This document shows positions 46,611 through 54,888 of a stretch of DNA of 64,000 nucleotides, piece after piece; the first letter of the stretch is position 1; each line of letters begins with the position of its first letter. This DNA is from Hymenobacter aranciens (GTDB lineage Bacteria > Bacteroidota > Bacteroidia > Cytophagales > Hymenobacteraceae): the NCBI RefSeq assembly GCF_030580865.1, contig NZ_JAUQSY010000014.1, positions 96,117 through 160,116 of the forward strand, read 5' to 3'. Both the position numbers and the translations under genes were made by a program. The notes beneath the pieces are model-generated. The model worked only from the letters and a program-made list of their open reading frames with translations. It was not told the DNA's origin and made no database searches.

Positions 46611-46949
46611 CTAATCCTGCGGAATTATACGCCAAGCATTCGCCAATGGCCCTACAGTGAAAGACTGAACTTCTGGTTGTCGTTCCAACCAATCCTTCAT
46701 AAAATGTCGGTCATTTTCAGTCGCTGTCTTCCACAAACCATCAGGCATTTTGTAGAAGTCAGTCATGATACAAAAGTCATCAGCCATTCCGAGAATCAGC
46801 AGATTATTCGCTTCTACAGCAGTTACTGGTTTGTACCAAAAGGCATCTCCTTCTGTACTTTCCTCTGGCGAGGCAAACGTAAGCCGAACGGCAAAACACA
46901 TTTCCTGAAACTCGCCTAAATGAAGTTTCTTGCGAAGTCGTTTTTTCAT
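46611..46949 (-). CDS. yggL: YggL-family (DUF469) protein
   Basis: Small protein of 112 residues. The N-terminus MKKRLRKKLHLGEFQEM matches the conserved beginning of E. coli YggL (RLRKKMHIDEFQEL), described as a 50S ribosome-associated protein. Length and a C-terminal W-rich helix region (WLERQPEV) are in line with the family. It lies downstream of the thiolase gene within the fatty-acid cluster, separated by a palindromic repeat, so co-transcription is uncertain. Confidence 0.8.
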   Translation of the reverse strand: MKKRLRKKLHLGEFQEMCFAVRLTFASPEESTEGDAFWYKPVTAVEANNLLILGMADDFCIMTDFYKMPDGLWKTATENDRHFMKDWLERQPEVQSFTVGPLANAWRIIPQD

Positions 46950-46964
46950 ATTCAGCTAGCGTTT

Positions 46965-47046
46965 GTCATGCTGACGAAGGAAGCATCCTCTCACGCATTA
47001 ACGGGTTCGTTCGGCCGTGATAAGATGCTTCCTTCGTCAGCATGAC
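46965..47046. repeat. Palindromic repeat (GTCATGCTGA family)
   Basis: Perfect 23-bp arms at 46965-46987 and 47024-47046 around a 36-nt loop, between the YggL-like and thiolase genes. The right side is part of a 35-bp sequence (47014-47048) repeated in the same orientation at 48320-48354. Confidence 0.8.
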
Positions 47047-47048
47047 AA

Positions 47049-48233
47049 TTACTTCAGCAACTCATAAATCCCGGCCACGCCCTGGCCACCGCCGACGCAG
47101 GCCGTCACCATGCCGTATTTCTGGCCGCGCTCGCGCAGCTCGTCGAAGAGCTGGATGGAGAGCTTGGCGCCCGAGCAGCCCAGCGGGTGGCCCAGCGCGA
47201 TAGCGCCGCCGTTCACGTTGAGCTTGTCCAGGTTGATATTCAACTCGCGGGCTACGGCGATGCTCTGGGAGGCGAAGGCTTCGTTGAGCTCGATGAGGTC
47301 GAGGTCGTCGAGCTTCATACCGGCCTGTTTCAGGGCCTTGGGCACGGCCTTGATGGGGCCCATGCCCATGATGCGCGGGTCGACGCCCTCGGTGGCATAG
47401 GTGACCATGCGGGCAATGGGTTCGAGGTTCAGCTCCTTCACCATGCGCTCGCTCATCACCAGCACGAAGGCCGCGCCGTCGGAGGTTTGGGAGGAGTTGC
47501 CGGCCGTCACGGTGCCATTGGCGGCAAACACGGGCTTGAGGCGGGCCAGGGCTTCGATGGAGGTGTCGGCGCGGGGTCCTTCGTCGGTATCTACCACGTA
47601 GGAGCGGGTTTTCTTCTTGCCGCTGGCCGCGTCGACGTAGGTTTCCTCCACCGTGATGGGCACGATGCTCTTGGCAAACTTGCCGGCCGCGATGGCCTTG
47701 ATGGCCTTCTGGTGCGAGTGGTAGCTGAACTCGTCCTGGTCCTGGCGGCTGATACCGTAGTCGTTGGCCACGGCTTCGGCGGTGAGGCCCATGCCCATGT
47801 AGTAGTCGGGGTGTTCGAGGGCGAGCTTGTAGTTGGGCACGGTTTTCCAGCCCACGGTGGGCACCATGCTCATGCTCTCGGTGCCGCCCGCGATAATGCA
47901 GTCGGCCATGCCGGCCGTGATTTTGCCCACGGCCATGGCAATGGTTTCGACGCCCGAGCCGCAGTAGCGGTTCACGATGAGGCCGGGCACGTTGATGGGC
48001 AGCGCCAGCAGCGAGATGAGGCGGCCCATCTGCAGGCCCTGCTCGGCCTCGGGCACGGCATTGCCCACGATGACGTCGTCGACGCGGCTCGGGTCGAGCG
48101 CGGGCACGGACTTTACAAGGTGCTTGATAACCTCGGCAGCGAGGTCGTCGGGACGGGTGAAGCGGAAGCCGCCGCGCGGGGCTTTGCCGACGGCCGTGCG
48201 GTAGCCGGCAACGATATAGGCTTGTTGGGTCAT
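47049..48233 (-). CDS. fadA: Acetyl-CoA C-acyltransferase (thiolase)
   Basis: Last step of beta-oxidation, 394 residues. The ATG at 48233 (MTQQAYIVAGYR) is chosen because upstream codons come from the palindromic repeat. The nucleophile is Cys91 in NRYCGSG. GHPLGCSG and the C-terminal CVGGGQG motif with its catalytic Cys are present, and NEAFA gives the His/Asn region. Together with the FadN-type protein upstream it forms the classical thiolase/trifunctional partner pair. The gene is bracketed by 35-bp direct repeats. Confidence 0.94.
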   Translation of the reverse strand: MTQQAYIVAGYRTAVGKAPRGGFRFTRPDDLAAEVIKHLVKSVPALDPSRVDDVIVGNAVPEAEQGLQMGRLISLLALPINVPGLIVNRYCGSGVETIAMAVGKITAGMADCIIAGGTESMSMVPTVGWKTVPNYKLALEHPDYYMGMGLTAEAVANDYGISRQDQDEFSYHSHQKAIKAIAAGKFAKSIVPITVEETYVDAASGKKKTRSYVVDTDEGPRADTSIEALARLKPVFAANGTVTAGNSSQTSDGAAFVLVMSERMVKELNLEPIARMVTYATEGVDPRIMGMGPIKAVPKALKQAGMKLDDLDLIELNEAFASQSIAVARELNINLDKLNVNGGAIALGHPLGCSGAKLSIQLFDELRERGQKYGMVTACVGGGQGVAGIYELLK

Positions 48234-48245
48234 GATGTTAATTCT

Positions 48246-48354
48246 GTCATGCTGAGCAACGCGAAGCATCTTATCACGTTCGCGCCGCTCGATTTAAGAA
48301 GTTGGTTCTGACGAAGGTCGCCGTGATAAGATGCTTCCTTCGTCAGCATGACAA
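48246..48354. repeat. Imperfect palindromic repeat (GTCATGCTGA family)
   Basis: Left arm 48246-48278 (GTCATGCTGAGCAACG start) and right arm 48322-48352 pair imperfectly. It fills most of the gap between the FadN-type gene stop (48359) and the thiolase start (48233). Confidence 0.75.
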
Positions 48355-48358
48355 ACGA

Positions 48359-50764
48359 TTAATTGCGAAGCGGCTTACCAGTCGTGAGGATGCTTTGAAT
48401 CCGCTCCAGCGTCTTGCGCTCCCCAGTCAGACTCAGAAACGCCTCGCGCTCCAAATCCAGCAAATACTGCTCGCTCACCTCCGTGGGCGCGCTCAAGTCG
48501 CCGCCGCACATCACGTAAGCCAGCTTGTCGGCGATTTTCTGGTCGTGCTCCGAAATGTACTTGCCTTCCTTCATGGCAAATACGCCGGTTTTGAACATCG
48601 CCAGCGCGCCCTTGCCGTGCACTTTGATGTTGGTGCGGGGCGTGGGCTGGGTGTAGCCGGCGTCGGCCAGCTCCAGCGCGGCGGCCTTGGCCTGGGCGAT
48701 GACGCGGTTCGAATTCACCACGATTTCGTCGCCCCGGCGCAGGAAGCCCAGGTCGAACGCCTCGGCGGCGGAGGTCGAAACCTTGGCCGTGCTGATGGTC
48801 ATGTAGGTGTTGCGCAGCAGGTTCAGCTCGGGCTCACCTTCTTCGTATTTGAGGGCCGTGCGCAGGGTCATTTCCTTGGTGCCGCCGCCGCCGGGGATGA
48901 GGCCCACACCGAATTCGACGAGGCCCATGTAGGTTTCGGCGGCCGCTACCACGCGGTCGCAGTGCAGGTTGAGTTCGCAGCCGCCGCCCAGGGTGAGGCC
49001 GTGCGGCGTGCCCACCACCGGGATGCTGCTGTAACGCATCCGCATCATGGCGTTCTGGAACTGCCCAATCATCAGGTTCAGCTCGTCGAAATCCTGCTCC
49101 AGCGCCTGCATGTACACCAGCCCGAGGTTGGCTCCGGCCGAGAAATTCGGCGCGTCGTTGCCCACCACTAGGCCGCGGTAGCCCGCTTCGGCCATCTCAA
49201 TACCCTTCAGCAGCCCCTGAATAACGTCGGAGCCCATCGAATTCATTTTCGAATGGAATTCCACGTTCAGGATGCCGTCGCCAAGGTCGATAATCGAAGC
49301 GCCGGGATTCTTCCACAGCACTTTACCGCTGGTGCGCAGATTGTCGAGGATGATGAAGTTTTCCACGCCCGGGATGGCCCGGTAGCTCTGGCTGGCCTGG
49401 TCGTAGAACTTGCGTACGCCGTCTTCGACTTTGTAGAATGTCGAATTGCCGGCGGCCAGCATTTCCTCCACCCACGCTGCTACGCTGCGACCGGCCGCTT
49501 TCGCCAGGTCCACGCCGGCTTGCACGCCCAGCGCGTCCCAGGTTTCGAACGGCCCCAGCTCCCAGCCGAAACCGGCGCGCAGGGCGTCGTCAATCTTATA
49601 CAGCTGGTCCGAGATTTCCGGCACCCGGTTGCTCACGTAGGCGAAGAGGCCGCCGAAGCTCAGGCGGTAGAACTCGCCCGCTTTGTCCTTGCCCGCCACC
49701 AGCACTTTGAACCGGTCGGCCAGCTTCTCGATGGTCTTGGTGGTTTCCAGCGTGGCGAATTTCACCTTCTGACTGGGCTTGTATTCCAGCGTGTTCAGGT
49801 CGAGGGCGTGGATTTCCGACTTGCCGTCGGTGCCCTTCACTTTCTTATAAAAGCCCTGGCCGGTTTTGTCGCCCAGCCATTTGCTCTCGCCCATTTTCTT
49901 GACGAAATCGGGCAGCACGAATACGTCCCTGGCCTCATCATCCGGCAAGCCCTGGGCCAAGCCGTTGGCTACGTTGATAGTCGTGTCGAGGCCTACCACG
50001 TCGGAAGTGCGCAGCGTGGCAGACTTAGCGTGGCCAATCACCGGCCCGGTGAGCTTGTCGGTTTCTTCCACCGTCAAGCCCAGCTTCTGCATGGTTTGCA
50101 TGGCATCGAGCAAGGCCCACACGCCCACGCGGTTGGCGATGAAGCCGGGCGTGTCCTTGGCCAGCACCACGGTTTTACCGAGGAACAGGTCGCCGTAGTG
50201 TTGCAGGAAATCCAGCACCTCCGGCTTCGTCTCGGCCGTCGGGATGATTTCCAGCAGCCTGAGGTAGCGCGGCGGGTTGAAGAAGTGCGTGCCGGCGAAG
50301 TGCTGCCGGAAGTCGTCCGAGCGACCTTCAGCCAGCAAATGAATGGGAATACCCGAAGTATTGGAGGTGATGAGCGTACCCTTCTTGCGGAACTGCTCCA
50401 CCTTCTCGTAAATCGACTTCTTGATATCCAGCCGTTCCACGACTACCTCAATAGTCCAGTCGCAGCCCGCGATGTCCTTCAGGTTGTCGTCGAAGTTGCC
50501 GGTTTTGATGAGCCGGGCGTCGGCCTTGCGGTACAGCGGCGAAGGATTGGAAACGATTGCAGCCTGCAGCGCATTGTTCACAATGCGGTTGCGCACGGCC
50601 GGGGTCTCCAGCTTCAGGCCCTTCTTTTCCTCGTCAGGCAGCAGCTCCCTCGGCGCGATGTCGAGCAGCAGCACCTGCACGCCGATGTTGGCGAAATGGC
50701 ACGCAATGCGCGAGCCCATGACGCCGGAGCCCAGCACGGCAACTTTCTTGATGGTTCGGTTCAT
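48359..50764 (-). CDS. fadN: 3-hydroxyacyl-CoA dehydrogenase/enoyl-CoA hydratase
   Basis: Bifunctional beta-oxidation enzyme of 801 residues with the dehydrogenase domain first and the crotonase domain last, the FadN layout of Bacillus rather than that of FadB. The N-terminal Rossmann motif is GSGVMG (12-17), with NTSGIPI and HFFNPPRYLRL of the 3HCDH family. The hydratase domain (about 470-670) shows SAGANLG for the oxyanion hole and two Glu in GGGCELN and VEFGVGL. Starts at the ATG at 50764, 48 nt after the MarR gene stop, so these two are likely one transcript. Confidence 0.92.
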   Translation of the reverse strand: MNRTIKKVAVLGSGVMGSRIACHFANIGVQVLLLDIAPRELLPDEEKKGLKLETPAVRNRIVNNALQAAIVSNPSPLYRKADARLIKTGNFDDNLKDIAGCDWTIEVVVERLDIKKSIYEKVEQFRKKGTLITSNTSGIPIHLLAEGRSDDFRQHFAGTHFFNPPRYLRLLEIIPTAETKPEVLDFLQHYGDLFLGKTVVLAKDTPGFIANRVGVWALLDAMQTMQKLGLTVEETDKLTGPVIGHAKSATLRTSDVVGLDTTINVANGLAQGLPDDEARDVFVLPDFVKKMGESKWLGDKTGQGFYKKVKGTDGKSEIHALDLNTLEYKPSQKVKFATLETTKTIEKLADRFKVLVAGKDKAGEFYRLSFGGLFAYVSNRVPEISDQLYKIDDALRAGFGWELGPFETWDALGVQAGVDLAKAAGRSVAAWVEEMLAAGNSTFYKVEDGVRKFYDQASQSYRAIPGVENFIILDNLRTSGKVLWKNPGASIIDLGDGILNVEFHSKMNSMGSDVIQGLLKGIEMAEAGYRGLVVGNDAPNFSAGANLGLVYMQALEQDFDELNLMIGQFQNAMMRMRYSSIPVVGTPHGLTLGGGCELNLHCDRVVAAAETYMGLVEFGVGLIPGGGGTKEMTLRTALKYEEGEPELNLLRNTYMTISTAKVSTSAAEAFDLGFLRRGDEIVVNSNRVIAQAKAAALELADAGYTQPTPRTNIKVHGKGALAMFKTGVFAMKEGKYISEHDQKIADKLAYVMCGGDLSAPTEVSEQYLLDLEREAFLSLTGERKTLERIQSILTTGKPLRN

Positions 50765-50812
50765 AAGATGTAGCGCGAAGCTCTGCTTCGCGTTTCGTTG
50801 AACGATAAATAA

Positions 50813-51286
50813 TTACTTAGCCCCCTCACGGCGCGGCCGTAGTTCAAAGTCTTCAAAAAGCGTCTTCCCCTCAATCATCCCCGTAATCTGCCCCGCCACT
50901 TTAAAGAAAACATCCAGCTGACTCTGCGGTATTTTCTCCTTGATTTTCAAGTTAAAATGACGCACCGTTTGCCGCGACACTTCCTTTTTCTCCAGCCCCA
51001 GCGGCGTCAGGAAAATCCGCACCGAGCGTTTATCCACTGTGTCGCCCTGTTTATAAATCAGCCCTTTGTCCTCCATACTGCGCAGGATGCGCGTCAGTGA
51101 GCGGGTTTCTAGGCCCAGCAAAGGCGCTATTTTCGTGGCGGGCGTGCCATTATCCTGGTCGATGTTCAGCAGCACGAAGCCGATGCTGGTGGTGATGTCG
51201 TTCTGGGCCGCCTGCACATTGTACATGCGCGAAATGGCGTGCCAGGCCACTTTAATGTTGTAATCGACGGTTTCTTCTGGTTTCAT
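50813..51286 (-). CDS. MarR-family transcriptional regulator
   Basis: DNA-binding regulator of 157 residues with a winged helix (about 50-115): LLNIDQDNGTPATKIAPLLGLETRSLTRILRSMEDKGLI, followed by a wing with VDKRSVRIFLTPLG. No cysteine sensor is visible. Its position as first gene before fadN and the shared 24-bp upstream motif suggest it controls the fatty-acid degradation cluster. Acyl-CoA as ligand is an inference from context. Confidence 0.88.
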   Translation of the reverse strand: MKPEETVDYNIKVAWHAISRMYNVQAAQNDITTSIGFVLLNIDQDNGTPATKIAPLLGLETRSLTRILRSMEDKGLIYKQGDTVDKRSVRIFLTPLGLEKKEVSRQTVRHFNLKIKEKIPQSQLDVFFKVAGQITGMIEGKTLFEDFELRPRREGAK

Positions 51287-51320
51287 GCAGTGGTTGAAAG
51301 TGCGGTAAACTTACGAAGAA

Positions 51321-51344
51321 ATTTATTAGGCTTGCATACTACTT
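51321..51344 (-). promoter_or_regulatory. Putative MarR operator upstream of marR
   Basis: A 24-bp element with TTAGGC and TACTA parts, 19 of 24 identical to 46537-46560. It lies 7 nt upstream of a TAAGTTTA box (51306-51313, minus strand), so binding would cover the promoter and allow autoregulation. Confidence 0.5.
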
Positions 51345-51375
51345 TGCCGAAAGCAGAAATTTTATACTGCCTGCG

Positions 51376-51485
51376 GTGGTAGCACGAATTCCCCGCAGGA
51401 GTTCATACTACCACTTAGCCGCTTACTAGGCTATAATAACGACAAAGTGGTAGTACGAACCCCTGCGGGGAATTCGTGCTACCAC
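51376..51485. repeat. Long near-perfect inverted repeat (41-bp arms)
   Basis: Arms 51376-51416 and 51445-51485 pair at 39 of 41 positions around a 28-nt loop. Includes GGGGAATTCGTGCTACCAC. Located between the acyl-CoA ligase stop (51511) and the marR promoter, so it may also act as a terminator. Confidence 0.8.
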
Positions 51486-51510
51486 TCGTAATCGCCGTGA
51501 TTCCAACTTA

Positions 51511-53289
51511 CTATCGCCGCGAATCTGTATTGTACAGGCTCTCGATGATATCCTTGTTGTTCTCCGAAATCACCTTGCGCTTCACTTTCATGGTCGGCGT
51601 CATTTCGCCGCTTTCCACCGTCCACAGTTCCGGCAGCAGGGCAATTTTCTTCACCTGCTCCCATTGCGCGAAGCTCTGGTTGTACTTCTTCACCAGGCCT
51701 TCGTAGTGCTCTACTACTTTCTCGTTTTTAACGAGTTCGGCATTGGGTGCGTCGGGCACGCCATTGCGCTTACACCAGCCTTTCAGGTCGGAGAAAGATG
51801 GGATAATCAAGGCCCCGGGGAATTTCTGGTCGGCGCCCACCACCATCACCTGTTCGATGAGCGGGTCTTCCTTGAGTTTGCCTTCAATGACTTGCGGAGC
51901 AATATACTTGCCGCCCGAAGTCTTGAACATTTCCTTCTTGCGGTCGGTGATTTTGAGAAACTTGCCGTTCACAAATTCGCCGATGTCGCCGGTATGGAAC
52001 CAGCCATCCGCGTCAATCGTCTCGGCCGTGAGCTCGGGCTTGTTGTAGTAGCCCTTCATCACCGAGGCCGATTTGGTCAGAATCTCGCCGTCCTGGGCAA
52101 TTTTCACCTCCATGTTGTCGATGAGCGGGCCCACGGTGCCAATCATGTTGTTCTCCGGCTCGAAGCCGCCCACGGCAATCACGGGCGAGGTTTCGGTGAG
52201 GCCGTAGCCCTCCATCACCCGAATCTGGGCGGCCCAGAACACGCGGGCCAGGCGCGGCTGCAGGGCTCCGCCGCCGCTCACGATGCAGCGCAGGTTGCCG
52301 CCCAGCGCCTCGCGCCATTTGTTGAAAATAAGCTTATTGGCCAGCGCTAGCTGCGTGTTGTAGAAGAAGCCCTGGTCTTTCTGGGTATCGTATTTCAAGC
52401 CCAAATCCAGGGCCCAGAAGAAGAGACTGTGCTTGATACCGGTTTGCTCGTGGCCTTTGGCGACGATTTTATCATACACTTTCTCCAGTAGGCGCGGTAC
52501 GGTGGTGAAAATGCTCGGGTGCACTTCACGCAGGTTGTCGGCGATGGTTTCCATGCTCTCCGCGTAATAAATGCTCACGCTGTTTATCATGTAGAGGTAC
52601 GTCACCATGCGCTCGAAAATGTGGCACAGCGGCAGGAAACTCAGCGCTTTATCATCCTTGTTAACGGGTACGAAGCGTTGCGAGCCCCGGCAGTTGCTCA
52701 GAATATTGTCATGGCTGAGCATCACGCCTTTCGGATTGCCGGTGGTGCCGCTGGTGTAGATGAGCGTCAGCAAATCGTCGGGCTCGACGGCGGCTTTAAG
52801 GGGTTCGAGGTCGGCGGCTTTGCCTTTCTTGCCCAACTCCAGCAGTTCGCCGAAGTGGCGGGCTCCGTCGATTTTATCAAAAGTGAAGATGTTTTCGGCC
52901 GGAATGTCGAGCCCGACAGTGGCCTCTTTTACTTTATCGAACAGCTTCTTATCGGCCACGAATACGGCCCGCACGCCGGCATCGGTGAAGATGTACTTGT
53001 AATCCTCAACCGTGATGCTGGGATACATCGGCACGCTGGTGGCGCCGATTTGGGCGATGCCGAAGTCGGCGAGCAGCCACTCGGGACGGTTCATGCTGAT
53101 GATGGCCACTTTATCGCCGCGCTTGAGGCCCAGGCTGACAAGGCCGAGGCTAACGAGATTGGCCTGGTCCTGCACCTGCTGGCTGGAAATGGGTATCCAT
53201 TGGCCATCGATTTTGGCGGCGAGGGCATCAGATTTGGGCGCGGTGGCAATCTGGTGCGTCAGGATGTCGAAGGAGCGGCGAACGTCCAT
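51511..53289 (-). CDS. Long-chain fatty acyl-CoA ligase (AMP-forming)
   Basis: Activates fatty acids with ATP and CoA, 592 residues, FadD15-like. Core motifs in order: LTLIYTSGTTGNPKG (P-loop), GYGLTETSPV, DGWFHTGD, and ITDRKKEMFKTSGGK with the catalytic lysine region. The ligase gene is separated from marR by a palindromic repeat and 220 nt, so it may be its own transcript. With the FadN-type, thiolase and acyl-CoA dehydrogenase genes it gives a complete route from fatty acid to acetyl-CoA. Start at the ATG at 53289. Confidence 0.93.
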   Translation of the reverse strand: MDVRRSFDILTHQIATAPKSDALAAKIDGQWIPISSQQVQDQANLVSLGLVSLGLKRGDKVAIISMNRPEWLLADFGIAQIGATSVPMYPSITVEDYKYIFTDAGVRAVFVADKKLFDKVKEATVGLDIPAENIFTFDKIDGARHFGELLELGKKGKAADLEPLKAAVEPDDLLTLIYTSGTTGNPKGVMLSHDNILSNCRGSQRFVPVNKDDKALSFLPLCHIFERMVTYLYMINSVSIYYAESMETIADNLREVHPSIFTTVPRLLEKVYDKIVAKGHEQTGIKHSLFFWALDLGLKYDTQKDQGFFYNTQLALANKLIFNKWREALGGNLRCIVSGGGALQPRLARVFWAAQIRVMEGYGLTETSPVIAVGGFEPENNMIGTVGPLIDNMEVKIAQDGEILTKSASVMKGYYNKPELTAETIDADGWFHTGDIGEFVNGKFLKITDRKKEMFKTSGGKYIAPQVIEGKLKEDPLIEQVMVVGADQKFPGALIIPSFSDLKGWCKRNGVPDAPNAELVKNEKVVEHYEGLVKKYNQSFAQWEQVKKIALLPELWTVESGEMTPTMKVKRKVISENNKDIIESLYNTDSRR

Positions 53290-53439
53290 AAGGATGGGTG
53301 GGCTAAGGCGGAACGAGTGAATTTCAGCCTAAATAAAGAGCTTTTTTTGGAGCTATTCCAAATACGGTACAGCTGAGCCTTTTTCGTAGGTCCGCCGGGA
53401 AGGTTGTCGGCGGGCCACCGAAATCAATAAAAATGCCGC

Positions 53440-53466
53440 TTTGGCGCTGGTTTCTGCGTAAATTTG
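53440..53466 (+). promoter_or_regulatory. Candidate promoter of ureohydrolase-fold gene
   Basis: TAAATTTG at 53459-53466 exactly matches the TAnnTTTG -7 consensus. A TTTG at 53440-53443 lies 15 nt upstream, shorter than the usual 19-21. Confidence 0.4.
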
Positions 53467-53488
53467 GCCCACTGCTTTCTGCATTCCA

Positions 53489-54646
53489 ATGAATCTGGCC
53501 CTGTTTTTTGACCCGCTGCCGGAAACGTTGACGCCCGTTTCGCCCGTGCCGTCCACGCTGGCGGCCTACGTCAGCCGCTTCACCGAAACGTTCCCCGACT
53601 GGCGCGGCGCCGACCTCGCCCTCATCGGCCTCGACGAGTGGCGTGGCAGCGCTGCCGGCTCACCCGCCTCCGAGCGCCCCGGCACCGACCTCGTGCGCCA
53701 GCGCTTCTATCAGCTTCAAAAAGGCACCGGTATCGTACGCTTGGTCGACCTCGGCAACCTGCGCCCCGGCCTCAGCCTCGAAGACACCTACCAGCGCCTG
53801 CGCGAAATCATTGGGGCCCTGCTCGATGCCGGTACCGTGCCGCTGCTCATCGGCGGCAGTCACGACCTTGATTACGGCCAGTTTCTGGCCTACGAGTCAT
53901 TGGACCGCCCCATCAGCTTCGCCGTGGTGGATGCCCGGCCCGATATGGCCGAGCCCAACTCCACCGCCCCCGCCGAGGACAGCCACCTGCGCCGGATGCT
54001 GGTGCATGAGCCCAATTTCGTATTCAGCATTGCTCACTTAGCTCACCAGCAATACCTCACGCCGCCCGAAATCCTGGTGGCGCTGGAAAAGCTGCACTTC
54101 GAAACGATGAGCGTGGGCGAAATCCGAGCCGATAAGCGGCTGGCCGAGCCGCTCATCCGGCAGGCCGATTTTATGAGCGTGGATTTGGCCGCCATCCGCT
54201 GGCAGGATGCGCCGGGTTACCAACCGGCTAACCCATTTGGCCTCAGCAACGAAGACGCTACCCAGCTCTGCTGGTACGCCGGGCATAATGCGCAGCTCAG
54301 CTCCTTCGGCCTCTATGGTTACCGGGCCGACCACGACCCGCAGGGCCTGGCCGCCGCCACGCTGGCCACCATGCTCTGGTATTTCGTGGAGGGCTTCTAC
54401 CACCGCCGCCCCGAAACGGGCTTCGGCACCTTCCGCTTCCTCACCTACACGGTGGTGCTGCCCGGCAACCCCGACAAGCTGGTATTCTACAAGTCGCGCC
54501 GCGCCGAGAAGTGGTGGATGGAAGTGGAAAGCCTCGGCGACAGCGAGAATAAGCGCGTGATTCCCTGTACGTATGAGGATTATCTGCACGCTTCGCAAGG
54601 TGATTTGCCGCAGCGCTGGATTCGCCTGCAGGCCCTTTTAGGCTAA
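53489..54646 (+). CDS. Ureohydrolase-fold protein lacking two metal ligands
   Basis: Arginase/formimidoylglutamase-superfamily protein of 385 residues. LIGGSHDLDYG keeps the first metal-binding His (H125). The DAHxD motif reads DARPD (D148, R150, D152), losing a His ligand. The SxDxDxxDP motif reads SVDLAAIRWQDAP (D232 kept, A234 in place of the second Asp). Two of the metal ligands of active manganese ureohydrolases are therefore replaced, so it is probably not a classical arginase. The stop TAA overlaps the next ATG by one base (TAATG), so it is translationally coupled with the cytochrome b5-like gene. Confidence 0.85.
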   Translation: MNLALFFDPLPETLTPVSPVPSTLAAYVSRFTETFPDWRGADLALIGLDEWRGSAAGSPASERPGTDLVRQRFYQLQKGTGIVRLVDLGNLRPGLSLEDTYQRLREIIGALLDAGTVPLLIGGSHDLDYGQFLAYESLDRPISFAVVDARPDMAEPNSTAPAEDSHLRRMLVHEPNFVFSIAHLAHQQYLTPPEILVALEKLHFETMSVGEIRADKRLAEPLIRQADFMSVDLAAIRWQDAPGYQPANPFGLSNEDATQLCWYAGHNAQLSSFGLYGYRADHDPQGLAAATLATMLWYFVEGFYHRRPETGFGTFRFLTYTVVLPGNPDKLVFYKSRRAEKWWMEVESLGDSENKRVIPCTYEDYLHASQGDLPQRWIRLQALLG

Positions 54647-54885
54647 TGGAAACGTTACCCACCTACACCAAAAACCAGCTCGCCCTGCGCAACGGCCAGG
54701 ACCGCGACGAAATCTGGGTGGCCTTTCGCGGGGATATTTACGACGTGAGCCGCTCGCGGCTCTGGCGGCGCGGCAACCACTATGAGCACTGGGCCGGGCA
54801 GGACTTGACCCGGGAGCTGGAAAAGGACGCGCCGCACACGGCAAACGTATTTGATAACTTCCCGATTATTGGCCGATTAGTGTAA
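54646..54885 (+). CDS. Cytochrome b5-like heme/steroid-binding domain protein
   Basis: Small soluble protein of 79 residues with the family pattern NGQDRDEIWVAFRGDIYDV, W, GNHYEHWAGQDLT and APH. Candidate heme ligands are among His45, His48 and His64; the Gly usual after the APH motif is Thr here. No signal peptide. Overlaps the previous gene by one nucleotide and is followed 3 nt later by murQ. Heme binding is inferred from the family. Confidence 0.75.
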   Translation: METLPTYTKNQLALRNGQDRDEIWVAFRGDIYDVSRSRLWRRGNHYEHWAGQDLTRELEKDAPHTANVFDNFPIIGRLV

Positions 54886-54888
54886 CTA

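Noticed and set aside
47187..48311. Plus-strand 374-codon frame including the palindrome
   Set aside because: It is opposite the clearly recognised thiolase; its end merely reads through a dispersed palindrome (MLSNAKHL-type peptides are typical of such repeats).
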